Source of the DNA: Ignavibacteria bacterium
GTDB lineage: Bacteria > Bacteroidota > Ignavibacteria > Kapaibacteriales > Kapaibacteriaceae
Direction of reading: 5' to 3'
Length of the DNA stretch: 64,000 bases
Assembly: GCA_016707005.1 (NCBI GenBank)
Contig: JADJIQ010000001.1
Location: 184,001 to 248,000, forward strand
Shown: positions 25,085 to 34,865 of the stretch, piece by piece
Numbering within the stretch: the stretch's first letter is position 1
Layout of the letters: every line of letters begins with the position of its first letter
Position numbers and translations under genes: made by a program
The notes under the pieces: generated by a model
Database searches by the model: none
What the model was told of the DNA's origin: nothing
The model's input: the letters and a program-made list of their open reading frames with translations, nothing else

Positions 25085-26146
25085 ATGAAGCTACGCCACA
25101 TATCCCTCGTTATCGTTCTCCTGCTGGGTGTAGGAGTAGGTGCCTGGTACTTTACGACTAAGCCAAAAGACCAGGTTTCCCGACCCGCAGCTGGACCCCC
25201 AAAAGACAAACCGTCCGCCGTAATCGCCTCCGTTGTGCTTCAACAACCTTTTACGGAGTCCGTGATTCTCACCGGCTCTATCGTTGCCGACCAATCGGTG
25301 GAACTCCGCTCAGAAGTTGCCGGACGGATCACACGGATCGGTTTTCGGGAAGGGGCTGATGTTTCGGCCGGACAGATCCTTGTAAAACTCTCGGATGCGG
25401 ACCTTGTTGCTCGACGGGAGAAATTGGTCCAACAGCTTTCGTTGGATAACAACCGCAAAACCCGACTCGAAAAACTCCGCTCGGTTGACGGCGCCTCACT
25501 CGATGAATATGAATCGGCCGTTGCCCAAGTGGTCATGCGAAAGGCGGAGATCGCTGAGATAGATGCACAGATCGCAAAGACGGAAGTGCGAGCCCCCTTC
25601 GCCGGACGTGTCGGACTCCGTAATGTGAGCGTCGGCGCAGTGATCACTCCACAAACGATCCTTGCCTCCCTCACAAGCATCGGCACGCTCAATGTTGATT
25701 GCAGCGTCCCTGAACGTTATGCTGCATCACTCACACAGGGCGCACACATGACCTTCCGCGTGCGCGGCGCAGATACATCGATGCGGAAGGCAAAGATCCT
25801 TGCCATTGAACCCGTGGTGGATGTGCGGTCACGAACGCAACGCGTGCGTGCGCGCATTGAACGAACAAGCGGTGTTACTGCCGGGATGTTTGCCGACGTG
25901 ATCCTTGGCCTCTCCCAACGCACTGATGCCATCCTCGTACCAACAGAAGCAGTTGTCCAGGATATGAAGGGGGCAAATGTCTTCCGTGTAGAATCGGGAA
26001 TTGCTCGCTCCGTGCCTGTGAAGCTGGGAAGCCGCACGGCCGGGTCTGTGGTTGTTGAGAGCGGACTCCGCAACGGAGATACCATCGTGATGAGCGGCAT
26101 TCTCTTTGTGAAGGATGGGAAACCGGTGAAGGTGACGCTTCGATGA
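25085..26146 (+). CDS. RND efflux membrane-fusion (adaptor) protein
   Basis: The periplasmic adaptor linking an RND pump to its outer-membrane channel. From ATG 25085 it has an N-terminal membrane anchor (MKLRHISLVIVLLLGVGVGAWYF), a lipoyl half-motif (GSIVADQSVELRSEVAGRITRIGFREGADVSAGQILVKL), a short coiled coil, the second lipoyl half (IAKTEVRAPFAGRVGLRNVSVGAVITPQTILASL), a barrel region (TFRVRGADTSMRKAKILAIEP) and the C-terminal region ending MSGILFVKDGKPVKVTLR. Length about 353 residues. An alternative start at 25067 adds six residues. The next gene overlaps by ATGA. Confidence 0.94.
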   Translation: MKLRHISLVIVLLLGVGVGAWYFTTKPKDQVSRPAAGPPKDKPSAVIASVVLQQPFTESVILTGSIVADQSVELRSEVAGRITRIGFREGADVSAGQILVKLSDADLVARREKLVQQLSLDNNRKTRLEKLRSVDGASLDEYESAVAQVVMRKAEIAEIDAQIAKTEVRAPFAGRVGLRNVSVGAVITPQTILASLTSIGTLNVDCSVPERYAASLTQGAHMTFRVRGADTSMRKAKILAIEPVVDVRSRTQRVRARIERTSGVTAGMFADVILGLSQRTDAILVPTEAVVQDMKGANVFRVESGIARSVPVKLGSRTAGSVVVESGLRNGDTIVMSGILFVKDGKPVKVTLR

Positions 26147-29100
26147 ATATCAGCGTCCTCTCCATCCGACGTCCGGTTACGGCCATCGTCATCAGCCTGA
26201 TCTTCATCCTCATGGGGCTTGTGGGTGCGTCGTTCCTTGGTATTCGACAGTTCCCTGACGTGGATCCGCCGAACATCACGGTTACCACATCATACATCGG
26301 CGCCAATGCCGATGTTGTTGAATCACAGATCACGGAGCCCCTTGAAGAATCGATCAATGGGATCGATGGTATCCGGTCGCTTACGTCAACAAGCGCTGAC
26401 GGACGATCTACGATAACTGTAGAGTTTGAGCTGGGTCGAGATCTGGAACAAGCAGCCAATGACGTACGCGATAGGGTAGAGCGCGCCAAACGTCAGCTCC
26501 CCGCCGACGTTGATCCCCCGGTTGTCGCAAAGGCTGACGCGAATAGTCAGGCCATCATTGTGATGACGGTGCAGAGCACCAAACGAACGCTTCCGGAACT
26601 GAGTGACTATGCAGCCAATGTTCTAAAGGAACGCATTCAGACCATCACGGGCGTGGGCAACATCACCATCTGGGGTGAACGTCGGTATGCAATGCGCATC
26701 GTGATGGACCCGGAGAAGCTTGCGGGCTATGACCTTACGTCGAACGATGTGCGTCTTGCCATGCAGCGCGAAAACGTTGAGCTTCCTGCCGGACGTCTCG
26801 AGGGAGATGCTACGGAGTTGTCGTTGCGAACAGTTGGACGACTTTCTACTCTCGAAGACTTTGAGAACCTGATCATTCGTTCTGATGGAAGCGGCGTTGT
26901 CCACCTCTCCGATGTTGCACGTGTGTATCTCGGTGCAGAGAACGAACGCACGCTTCTCCGCAGAGATGGTGTTCCCATGGTTGGTCTAGCCGTATCACCA
27001 CAGCCTGGTGCAAATCAGATCGAGATCGTGGATGAGTTTTATCGTCGGTACGAAGCCCTGCGATCCTTTGCACCAAAAGACCTCACCTTACAGATCGCCT
27101 TCGACAACACAACGTTCATCCGCACGGCCATCAGCGAAGTGGAAGAGACTATCCTCATCGCCTTCTCGCTTGTTGTTCTCATCATTTTCCTCTTCCTTCG
27201 CTCTTGGCGAGCAACCATCATACCGGTTGTTGCCATTCCTGTGTCGTTGGTGTCGTCATTCTTCTTCCTCTGGGTCTTCGGATTCTCTATCAACCTCCTC
27301 ACCCTTCTCGGAATTGTTCTTGCAACGGGGCTTGTGGTTGACGATGCCATTGTGATGATGGAGAACATCTATAAGCGCATTGAGAACGGCGAGAACGCAC
27401 GAGAAGCGGGCGAAAAAGGATCCACCGAGATCACCTTTGCCATTATCTCTACAACAATCACACTAGCAGTGGTCTTCCTCCCCGTGATCTTCCTCTCGGG
27501 TATAACGGGCGCGTTGTTCCGTGAGTTCGGACTTGTTGTTGCCTCATCCGTTGTGATCTCGGCCATCGTATCACTCACGCTCACACCGATGATGAGCACG
27601 CGGCTTCTGCATAAGGAAGAGCATGCGAATCTCATGGTACGTCTCACAGAGCCGGTGTTCACGTGGATGACCAATGTCTATGCGCGGACCGTGCAAGTAG
27701 TAGTGGATCGCCCCCTTATCGCCATTGCGGCTGTTATCGTGTCGGCAGCGAGTATTGTGCTCATTGGTGGGACGCTCAAGACAGAGCTTGCACCATTGGA
27801 GGACCGAGGTCAGATCACGATGAACATGACGGCGCCCGAGGGAACAACGTTCGACAGAATGAATATCATCGTTGATTCGATGCAACAACGATTGACGCAG
27901 CTGATCCCAGAACGGAAGTTCTTGCTTACGGTAACCTCTCCTTCGTTCTTCTCCGGCGGAAGTAATTCGGCCTTTGCACGGATCTTCCTCATCGACGCCG
28001 ATCAACGCAAACGATCGCAGATGGACATTGCTGCCGGACTAACAAAGGTCATGCGAGATGTGACTGAGGTTCGGTCCGTGGTTATTCAAGAGCAAACCAT
28101 TTCTTCAGGGGGCAGAGCAGGTCTCCCCGTGCAGTACGTGTTGCAGGCCGCTGAGTTGGAAGAGTTGCGAGAAGTGCTTCCAACATTTCTCGATCGTGCC
28201 TCAAAAGATCCGACGTTCTCTGTTGTTGATGTGAATCTCAAATTCACGAAGCCCGAGGTGGCTATTGAGATCGACCGTGCACGTGCACGTGAGCTTGGAG
28301 TAAGTGTCCTCGATATCGCCAATGCGTTGCAGTCGGGATTCTCCGGTCAACGTTTTGGTTATCTCATTCGTGATGGAAAACAATACCAGATCATCGGTGA
28401 GTTAGAGCGCGCTTCTCGCAGTACACCCGACGCCTTGCGCATGGTCCAGGTTCGTACGTCAGGGGGCGAGCTGGTCCCACTCGCAGACCTTGTGCTCTTA
28501 CGCGAACAAAGCATTCCGCCACAACTCTACCGCAACAATCGTTCAGCAAGCGCAACGGTAAGCGCCGGACTTGCACCAGGCAAGACCATTGCCGATGGCA
28601 TCGCCGCCATGGACGTCATTGCAAAGGAGACGCTTGATGCGCGCTTCGGCACGTCGCTCACCGGTGCTTCTCGCGACTTCGCAGAAAGCTCATCGAGTCT
28701 TCTCTTTGCCTTTATGCTTGCGCTCGTCTTGGTGTACCTCATTCTCGCCGCGCAGTTCGAGAGCTGGGTCGATCCTGTGACCATCATGCTCACCGTGCCC
28801 CTTGCTCTCTCTGGTGCTGCACTCTCATTGTGGATCACGGGCGACACACTCAACATCTTCTCGCAGATCGGGGGCATTGTTCTCATTGGTCTGGTTACGA
28901 AGAACGGCATCCTCATCGTGGAGTTTGCCAATCAACGTCGGGCAGAGGGACTCACATGGCGCGAAGCAGCTCTTGAAGCCGCAGCCCTTCGTTTCCGTCC
29001 TATCCTCATGACGTCACTCGCAACCATCCTTGGTTCTGTTCCTATCGCCTTCTCCCTCGGTGCCGCATCTGAGAGTAGGGTAGGTATGGGTGTGGTGGTC

Positions 29101-30501
29101 GTTGGCGGCATGTTCCTTGCAACATTCCTCACCCTCTACATCATCCCTGCCCTCTACGTTGTCTTCTCCCGCATCAAACGCACTCGCATCACAAAAGTCC
29201 TAACCGTCATATCCGTCATATCCGTCATATCCGTCATACCGTCATATTCGGCAAAAGGACAGCCCCTTACCCTCGACCAAGCCATCACCCTTGCCCTCTC
29301 AAAGAGTTATGATGTTGCATTGGTACGTCAAGATTCATTGTCGGCACGAACAACGGGCAAACAGTCCATTACAGGCTTTCTCCCAAACCTTGGCGTGGCC
29401 GGCACCTACACGAATGGTGCCAACACCCTTACGCAGGTGTTATCCAGTGGCAGCACTATATCGCGTGATGCTGCCGGGTATTCGAACATGAACGTTGTTG
29501 CGATGGTGAACTGGACGGTGTTTGATGGGTTGAAGATGTTTGCGCAGGCAGATCGATTGAATGCGAGTGAGAAGCGCGGACTTTCCATCGTGCAGAGCAA
29601 GATGGCCTTCATCATTGCTGATGTGATCACGGCCTATAGTGCCATCGTTGCGAACAAGCAATTTCTCGTAACTGCCGACTCTGCCTACAAGCTTGCAGTG
29701 GAGCGATATGCCATTGAGAAGAATCGGTATGATGCCGGGTCGATCAGTGGAGTGGAGTTGGGTCAGGCAGAGATCGACCGCAACAACGCCCAGTCCGTTG
29801 TTATCCGCACACGCATCGAATTCGAAAACGCAAAGGTCACACTCAATACATTGTTGGGTCGGGACGCAGAGACTGCATTCGACGTTGACCCCACGATCTC
29901 CATGCCGGCCGTTCCAACACGCAACGAGGTCTACGCATCCATTGACGCAACGAACCCCGACGTACTAGCTACACGTTATGCTCTGGCATCAGCATCAGCA
30001 CACGTCTCCGAGATCACATCGACCTTCTATCCTCGTATCGGCGTACTTGGAGCGTATCAGATCACTCGCAACACATCCGAAGCCGGCTTCCTTCTCGAGA
30101 ATCGTTCCAACGGTGCATACTTCGGTGCTACGTTCCAATGGAACATCTTCAACGGCATGAGTGATGCCTATGATCGGGAGCTTGCTCGTATCGACGAAGA
30201 GCGAGCACGTATCTCCATCGATGCTGTGAAGAATGATCTCAGGGGGCAGGCAGATCGCGTCCTGCGCACCTATCGCGGGATCGAAGAGCTTCTTGTGATC
30301 CAACGTCAGACACTCATTGCCGCCGAGAAAAACGCAAGTGTAGCTGTTGAGAAACTCCGCATCGGAACAGTCACAGCGCTTGAAGTGAGGCAGTCGCTCC
30401 TCTCCCTTTTAGAGAACGGTCAGAGCGTTGCCCGACTCGAGTACGAGAGACGTTTGGCCATTACCGAAATCCTGCGTTTGCAGGGCGTGCTTGTGCGATA
30501 G
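26143..30501 (+). CDS. RND efflux pump fused to a TolC-like outer-membrane channel
   Basis: One open frame of 1452 residues. Residues 1-1010 are a complete AcrB/MexB-type pump: 12 membrane helices, two periplasmic loops, the TM4 proton site GLVVDDAIVMMEN (Asp400, Asp401), and the TM10 Lys in GLVTKNGILIVEFAN. Residues about 1040-1452 are a TolC/OprM-family factor with two repeats (LTLDQAITLALSKSYDVALV; GLKMFAQADRLNA; ERYAIEKNRYDAGSISGVELGQAEIDR). The link, residues 1011-1039, is IKRTRITK, then VLTVISVISVISVIP, then SYSAKG, exactly like a signal peptide. No in-frame start codon lies between the halves. The pump C-terminus is cytoplasmic, so the linker could cross the membrane and be cut, releasing the channel. 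Substrates are unknown. Confidence 0.93.
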   Translation: MNISVLSIRRPVTAIVISLIFILMGLVGASFLGIRQFPDVDPPNITVTTSYIGANADVVESQITEPLEESINGIDGIRSLTSTSADGRSTITVEFELGRDLEQAANDVRDRVERAKRQLPADVDPPVVAKADANSQAIIVMTVQSTKRTLPELSDYAANVLKERIQTITGVGNITIWGERRYAMRIVMDPEKLAGYDLTSNDVRLAMQRENVELPAGRLEGDATELSLRTVGRLSTLEDFENLIIRSDGSGVVHLSDVARVYLGAENERTLLRRDGVPMVGLAVSPQPGANQIEIVDEFYRRYEALRSFAPKDLTLQIAFDNTTFIRTAISEVEETILIAFSLVVLIIFLFLRSWRATIIPVVAIPVSLVSSFFFLWVFGFSINLLTLLGIVLATGLVVDDAIVMMENIYKRIENGENAREAGEKGSTEITFAIISTTITLAVVFLPVIFLSGITGALFREFGLVVASSVVISAIVSLTLTPMMSTRLLHKEEHANLMVRLTEPVFTWMTNVYARTVQVVVDRPLIAIAAVIVSAASIVLIGGTLKTELAPLEDRGQITMNMTAPEGTTFDRMNIIVDSMQQRLTQLIPERKFLLTVTSPSFFSGGSNSAFARIFLIDADQRKRSQMDIAAGLTKVMRDVTEVRSVVIQEQTISSGGRAGLPVQYVLQAAELEELREVLPTFLDRASKDPTFSVVDVNLKFTKPEVAIEIDRARARELGVSVLDIANALQSGFSGQRFGYLIRDGKQYQIIGELERASRSTPDALRMVQVRTSGGELVPLADLVLLREQSIPPQLYRNNRSASATVSAGLAPGKTIADGIAAMDVIAKETLDARFGTSLTGASRDFAESSSSLLFAFMLALVLVYLILAAQFESWVDPVTIMLTVPLALSGAALSLWITGDTLNIFSQIGGIVLIGLVTKNGILIVEFANQRRAEGLTWREAALEAAALRFRPILMTSLATILGSVPIAFSLGAASESRVGMGVVVVGGMFLATFLTLYIIPALYVVFSRIKRTRITKVLTVISVISVISVIPSYSAKGQPLTLDQAITLALSKSYDVALVRQDSLSARTTGKQSITGFLPNLGVAGTYTNGANTLTQVLSSGSTISRDAAGYSNMNVVAMVNWTVFDGLKMFAQADRLNASEKRGLSIVQSKMAFIIADVITAYSAIVANKQFLVTADSAYKLAVERYAIEKNRYDAGSISGVELGQAEIDRNNAQSVVIRTRIEFENAKVTLNTLLGRDAETAFDVDPTISMPAVPTRNEVYASIDATNPDVLATRYALASASAHVSEITSTFYPRIGVLGAYQITRNTSEAGFLLENRSNGAYFGATFQWNIFNGMSDAYDRELARIDEERARISIDAVKNDLRGQADRVLRTYRGIEELLVIQRQTLIAAEKNASVAVEKLRIGTVTALEVRQSLLSLLENGQSVARLEYERRLAITEILRLQGVLVR
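29204..29247. repeat. 9-bp CCGTCATAT satellite coding for VIS repeats
   Basis: Units ccgtcatat at 29204, 29213 and 29222, an 8-base unit at 29231 and another 9-base unit at 29239. They encode VISVISVISVI, the hydrophobic core of the linker between the pump and channel halves. The core GTCAT is the reverse complement of the ATGAC core at 5641-5712. Confidence 0.9.
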
Positions 30502-30517
30502 GGGTATTGCCCGATCA

Positions 30518-33415
30518 TCACTCGCTGTACGGAAACAGTTCCGACTTCTTTACCACACGCACCGGACCATACTTTTCCAGTGCCTTCATGTCGATCTTGG
30601 ATGTATCGGCGAGGATGGCGATCACCTTGCACCTGTCTTTGACAGCTTTGGAATAGAACCGCTGTACATCGCTCATCGTAAGGGTGTCAATCGCAGAATA
30701 CGTGCCCCTTCGTTGATCCGTCGTATAGCCAAAATGTCTGGCTGTTATGTAGTTCCACAAGATCTCGTTGCGGACGATGCGGTCTGAGGCAATGGACTGC
30801 TTTACAGAACTCCGAGCATTCTCCAAGCTGGATGGAACCTCCGGAAGTGTGTGGAGGAGTTCTTGTAATCCATCAATCGCTTCAATGAGTTTGTCTGCCT
30901 GTGTGCCAATGTAGCCGGTCATCACGTATGGTTGGGTCGTATCCGCCGGTCGTTGCAGATAGGAGCCGGTGCTGTAGGCAAGAGCCTTTGATTCGCGCAG
31001 CGTCTGGAAAACGATGGTCCCCATTCCTCCATCGAAGTACGAACCAAAGAGCTGCGCAAGAGCGCTGATCGTAGTGTCGTATCGGGGCAGGGATCGACCA
31101 TACATGTAGACTTCGGCCTGGACCATATCGTGATGGACAACTAACACCTCGGGCCTATCCAGTGGTCGTATCTGCCATGGTGGAAGGGGCGGTGCAGGTC
31201 GAAGTGCTGTTGGTGCTCGGTGTTTCTTGCTTATGACCTGGGCAACCTCCTTTGCTGAACGCGGACCGAAGTACATGATCTCGTGCGGATAGGAGAAGAA
31301 GTCGCGGATCCGAGCAATGAGATCGGCTGACGTTATCGCGTCGATCTCTGCATCCGTAAGCGCGTTTGTCGTCGAGTTATTGGGACCATTCAACACATAG
31401 GGAAGGAGCCCCCTATAGAGAATGGTGTACTTATCCTTGAGTGCATCTCGTCTGCCCTTCTTGATCCGGTCTTTGAATGCTTCGAGCGCCTCCTCATTTG
31501 CAAGACATTCGGCTACGATGCTCTCCATCAGGGAAAGGCTCTCGTCGAAGGTCTCATCCAGACCCGACATCACGATATAGGCATCACGGTCTGTACAGAA
31601 GGGGGCGAAGGACATGCCAAGTTTGAACTGGTCCTTGGCAAGCTGTTCGTTGGTGCGAGTAGCAGTAGGGAGATAGCGCAGGTAGTCGAGGGCAAACAGC
31701 AAGTACCGGTCGTTCATCGTGCCGTTCTTGATCAGGAAGGTGAGATCATAGAGCTGGTTTTCTGTGTTACGCACAGCAAGGAGCGGAATATCCTGTCGGA
31801 CGGAAGCACGATCGATATCTCGCTGAAGGTCGAAGAAGAGGGGCTTAAGATCTTGAAAAGGCATCGCCAAAACCGACTCGGCAAACGCGGTTGTAGTGTC
31901 GCGGTTGAGATCCACAGGTGTGATCTGCGGCTTCACCACCGACTCAATGTCTGTTCGTTCACCTGTCCGTTTGAATACCGTAACGTAGTTGTTTCCGTAA
32001 TACGTGTTGGCAACTCTGATCACATCTTCTTTTGTCACAGCTGCAAGACGATCAAGATCCTGGACGTACTCTTCATACGGTAGATCGTAGCTCAATGCAC
32101 CGAGGATATAGAATGCCTTTCCTTGATACGTCTCGAGTTCACGTATGCGCCTCAAACGCATATCGCGCACACAGGCCTCGATGAGCCAATCATCGAACGC
32201 CCCCTTTTTGACGAGTTCTATCTGCGACAAGAGGAGTGATCGTACTTCTTCGAGAGTTTGTCCGGGCAGTGGCTTGCCGGAGAGATCATTGTAGCAATGA
32301 TCTGCCATGAGATCTTGGGTGGACGAGGCAGACAGTACCTTCTGCGCCTGACGGAGATTGATGTCAATGAGTCCAGCCTTGCTATTGGAGAGAATCATAT
32401 CCATCATCTGCAACGCTGGGATATCCGCCTGTCCCATTCCCGGCCATCGAAAGGCGATCTGCACCCACTCAGCATCCGGACCCACTACCGTCTTTTCTAT
32501 CGGCTTGTTGATAGGGGGCAAGGAGCCCTTATTGAAACCCGGAGCAGGTTTTGACGGAAGACTGCCAAACGTTCTTTCTACCAAACGTTGTGCGGCCACT
32601 GGATCAACATCACCGGCAAGGATGATGATCATGTTTGACGGTTGATAGTATGCGTCGTAATACTCCCGAATGCGCTTCATCGACGGATTCTTGAGGTGCT
32701 GGGTTGTCCCGAGCGTGCTTTGTGTTCCATACGGATGGGTAGGGAACAATGCAGCCAAAAGCGTATCGTAGGCGAGTGAGTAGTCCTCATCGAGCGATCC
32801 GTTTTTCTCCTCGTATACAGCTTCAAGTTCCGTGTGGAAGAGTCGGAGGACAGGAGCACGGAAGCGCTCAAGTTCAAGAGCATAATACGCGTCGAGTCGG
32901 TTGGACGGCACATCATTGAGATAGGCTGTGATGTCGGTTGTGGTAAACGCATTCGTTCCTTCGCACCCAAGGGACTGACAAAGCTTATCGTACTCATTCG
33001 GCACGGCCAGACGAGCGGCAACTCCGCTGATGGAATCGATCGTCCTGTAGATCATCGTTCGCTGTGCCGGGTCGGTAGTAGCCCGATAGTTCTCAAACAA
33101 CTCCTCGATCTTGGCGATCAACGGAAGTTCCGCCTTGGGATCAACCGTGCCCATACGATCCGTCCCCTTGAAGAGCATGTGCTCCAGGTAATGGGCCAGC
33201 CCCGTTGCATCCGACGGATCGTTCTTGCTACCGGCATGAACAGCAATGATGCTCTGCACGCGCGGCTTTGTTTTGTCCACGGCCACGTAGAGCTTCAGCC
33301 CATTGGGGTAGGTGAAGATCTGTGTATCCGAAGAGGCGAAGAGGCGAAAAGGCGAAAAGGCGAAGAGGCCGTAAAGGACAAAAATCGCGAGTGGACGTGC
33401 AGTGGATGACAGCAT
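30518..33415 (-). CDS. M16 family zinc peptidase, two-domain
   Basis: A 965-residue secreted peptidase from ATG 33415 with signal MLSSTARPLAIFVLYGLFAF. The first M16 domain has the inverted zinc motif HYLEH (His75, Glu78, His79) in GLAHYLEHMLFKGTDRMG and the third ligand Glu in HTELEAVYEEKNG. Helper domains follow, including PSNMIIILAGDVDPVAAQRLVERTFG, and a second inactive M16 half with VVHHDMVQAEVYMYGRSLPRYD. Related pitrilysin-like enzymes degrade peptides in the periplasm. An alternative start at 33457 overlaps the creD gene by 20 bases. The signal-peptide core is coded by an 8-bp satellite (33334-33368). Confidence 0.93.
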   Translation of the reverse strand: MLSSTARPLAIFVLYGLFAFSPFRLFASSDTQIFTYPNGLKLYVAVDKTKPRVQSIIAVHAGSKNDPSDATGLAHYLEHMLFKGTDRMGTVDPKAELPLIAKIEELFENYRATTDPAQRTMIYRTIDSISGVAARLAVPNEYDKLCQSLGCEGTNAFTTTDITAYLNDVPSNRLDAYYALELERFRAPVLRLFHTELEAVYEEKNGSLDEDYSLAYDTLLAALFPTHPYGTQSTLGTTQHLKNPSMKRIREYYDAYYQPSNMIIILAGDVDPVAAQRLVERTFGSLPSKPAPGFNKGSLPPINKPIEKTVVGPDAEWVQIAFRWPGMGQADIPALQMMDMILSNSKAGLIDINLRQAQKVLSASSTQDLMADHCYNDLSGKPLPGQTLEEVRSLLLSQIELVKKGAFDDWLIEACVRDMRLRRIRELETYQGKAFYILGALSYDLPYEEYVQDLDRLAAVTKEDVIRVANTYYGNNYVTVFKRTGERTDIESVVKPQITPVDLNRDTTTAFAESVLAMPFQDLKPLFFDLQRDIDRASVRQDIPLLAVRNTENQLYDLTFLIKNGTMNDRYLLFALDYLRYLPTATRTNEQLAKDQFKLGMSFAPFCTDRDAYIVMSGLDETFDESLSLMESIVAECLANEEALEAFKDRIKKGRRDALKDKYTILYRGLLPYVLNGPNNSTTNALTDAEIDAITSADLIARIRDFFSYPHEIMYFGPRSAKEVAQVISKKHRAPTALRPAPPLPPWQIRPLDRPEVLVVHHDMVQAEVYMYGRSLPRYDTTISALAQLFGSYFDGGMGTIVFQTLRESKALAYSTGSYLQRPADTTQPYVMTGYIGTQADKLIEAIDGLQELLHTLPEVPSSLENARSSVKQSIASDRIVRNEILWNYITARHFGYTTDQRRGTYSAIDTLTMSDVQRFYSKAVKDRCKVIAILADTSKIDMKALEKYGPVRVVKKSELFPYSE
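33334..33368. repeat. 8-bp AGGCGAA(A/G) satellite in the signal-peptide code
   Basis: Units at 33334, 33342, 33350 and 33358 (aggcgaag, aggcgaaa, aggcgaaa, aggcgaag). On the coding strand they give the FAFSPFRLFAS part of the M16 peptidase signal peptide. As the unit is not a multiple of three, a change by one copy would shift the frame. Confidence 0.88.
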
Positions 33416-33437
33416 GATACTACTTTCAATGAATTGC

Positions 33438-34778
33438 TTACGCCGTATGATCACCATATGAGTACCAGTCGATATTCCTTGTTGTGAACATCAACGTGGC
33501 GATAGCAACGAACATACCAAGAGAACCGATGAGAAGGGAGTACGTCTCGGCTTGCAACATCACATAGATAAAGACATACAGTGCGGCTAACAAGCCCCCT
33601 ACAATACCGGCATACCGCAGGGTCTTGGTAACAGAGCGCATGTAGACAGTGACCAAGGCTGTAACAGCGAATGCTGCGATGGAGTAGGCCAGATCGAACC
33701 GGAGGACTTCGCTTATGGCCGTCAGCATCAGATAGAAGACGAGCAATGCAGACCCAACGAACAGGTATTGCATGGCATGAATGCGGCGCTTGCTGATCAC
33801 TTCGAGTGTAAAGAAGAGTGCAAAGGTGAGGAGGACCACCAGCACAACGTACTTCACGGCGCGTTGTAGCTGTTGGTAGAGGTTGGCGGGCTCTACGTAC
33901 GAGACGCCAAAGGCCGAGGAGAGAATGCGGGTGCTTGAGACTTCTTCAGCAATAAAGGCCTGAGGATAGGATCTGGCGAAGTGTCCGGACGTCCATTCGG
34001 CGCGGTGACCTTGGTTGGTTGTTTCATGTCGGGCAGGGAGAATTGACCCATTGAAGCTTGGATGTGGCCAGTCCGATGTAGCTACAAACGATGTGGTCTT
34101 TCCCAGTGGGACACAACTCAGAGACTCACTCCCGCGCAGTCCAAACCGTATGGCATAGGTAGAGAGTGATGTACCCGACGGATGCGTCCGATCAATGGCG
34201 ATCCGTGCTGCGATCACGTGTTGTCCCGACCTAGCGTCAACACGGTTCTGTTCGTCGGATGTAATAGCCAACGCCGACGAAGGATGCAGTTCTATCGCAA
34301 TTCCATTCCAATCGATGGTAAGGGGCGTTGGAATTCCCCGAGTATCGCTTAGGCTGAATTCAACGGTTGCTTGGCCCCACAACACCGTGGATGTGTCGAT
34401 CCCCATTGCTGTGAGGTTGGGCATGATGAACGAACCATCGGCCGTAAAGGACGCCGAATACAGCTGGACGGAGTAGATCCCGCGGTGTCGTTCTTGTGTA
34501 GAAGAGTTCACCGCACATCGCAGCGACTCCGGAAGGACCACTACCGTCTTCTGCTCCGTAACACCATCCTTTGTGACCGTAGGCCTCAGGGGAAGTCGCA
34601 CATAAGGTCCGGCAATGGTCTGAGGGTGACCCCATGACGAACCTATCTCCTCCGCCGCCTCACGGAATCGTCCTTCACGTTCATTCACAAGTTCATTGAT
34701 GAATGCAACGCCGATCATCAGCACACCGCTTACGGCGCCGATGAGAACGACCTTCATGGCAAGGGGATGGATCTTCAT
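33438..34778 (-). CDS. CreD-family inner-membrane protein
   Basis: A 446-residue protein with the CreD layout. One N-terminal membrane helix (VVLIGAVSGVLMIGVAFINELVNEREGRFREA) includes the family signature ERE.R..EA. A large periplasmic beta-rich domain has SSWGHPQTIAGPYVRLPLRP and PLTIDWNGIAI. About five C-terminal membrane helices follow (VVLVVLLTFALFFTLEVISKRRIHAMQYLFVGSALLVFYLML and on). The signature VEPANLYQQLQRAVKYV matches CreD. CreD is a target of the CreBC system in E. coli and affects envelope integrity, but its activity is not known. No creBC is nearby. It is 22 bases upstream of the M16 peptidase gene and probably co-transcribed. Confidence 0.92.
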   Translation of the reverse strand: MKIHPLAMKVVLIGAVSGVLMIGVAFINELVNEREGRFREAAEEIGSSWGHPQTIAGPYVRLPLRPTVTKDGVTEQKTVVVLPESLRCAVNSSTQERHRGIYSVQLYSASFTADGSFIMPNLTAMGIDTSTVLWGQATVEFSLSDTRGIPTPLTIDWNGIAIELHPSSALAITSDEQNRVDARSGQHVIAARIAIDRTHPSGTSLSTYAIRFGLRGSESLSCVPLGKTTSFVATSDWPHPSFNGSILPARHETTNQGHRAEWTSGHFARSYPQAFIAEEVSSTRILSSAFGVSYVEPANLYQQLQRAVKYVVLVVLLTFALFFTLEVISKRRIHAMQYLFVGSALLVFYLMLTAISEVLRFDLAYSIAAFAVTALVTVYMRSVTKTLRYAGIVGGLLAALYVFIYVMLQAETYSLLIGSLGMFVAIATLMFTTRNIDWYSYGDHTA

Positions 34779-34865
34779 GGAGTGTTAGCCTTGAGAATGA
34801 GAAAGAAGAAGGAACGCAGGGTGTGTGGTGTTATTGCTGTAGGGTGTTCGTTGACTCTCAACGAA

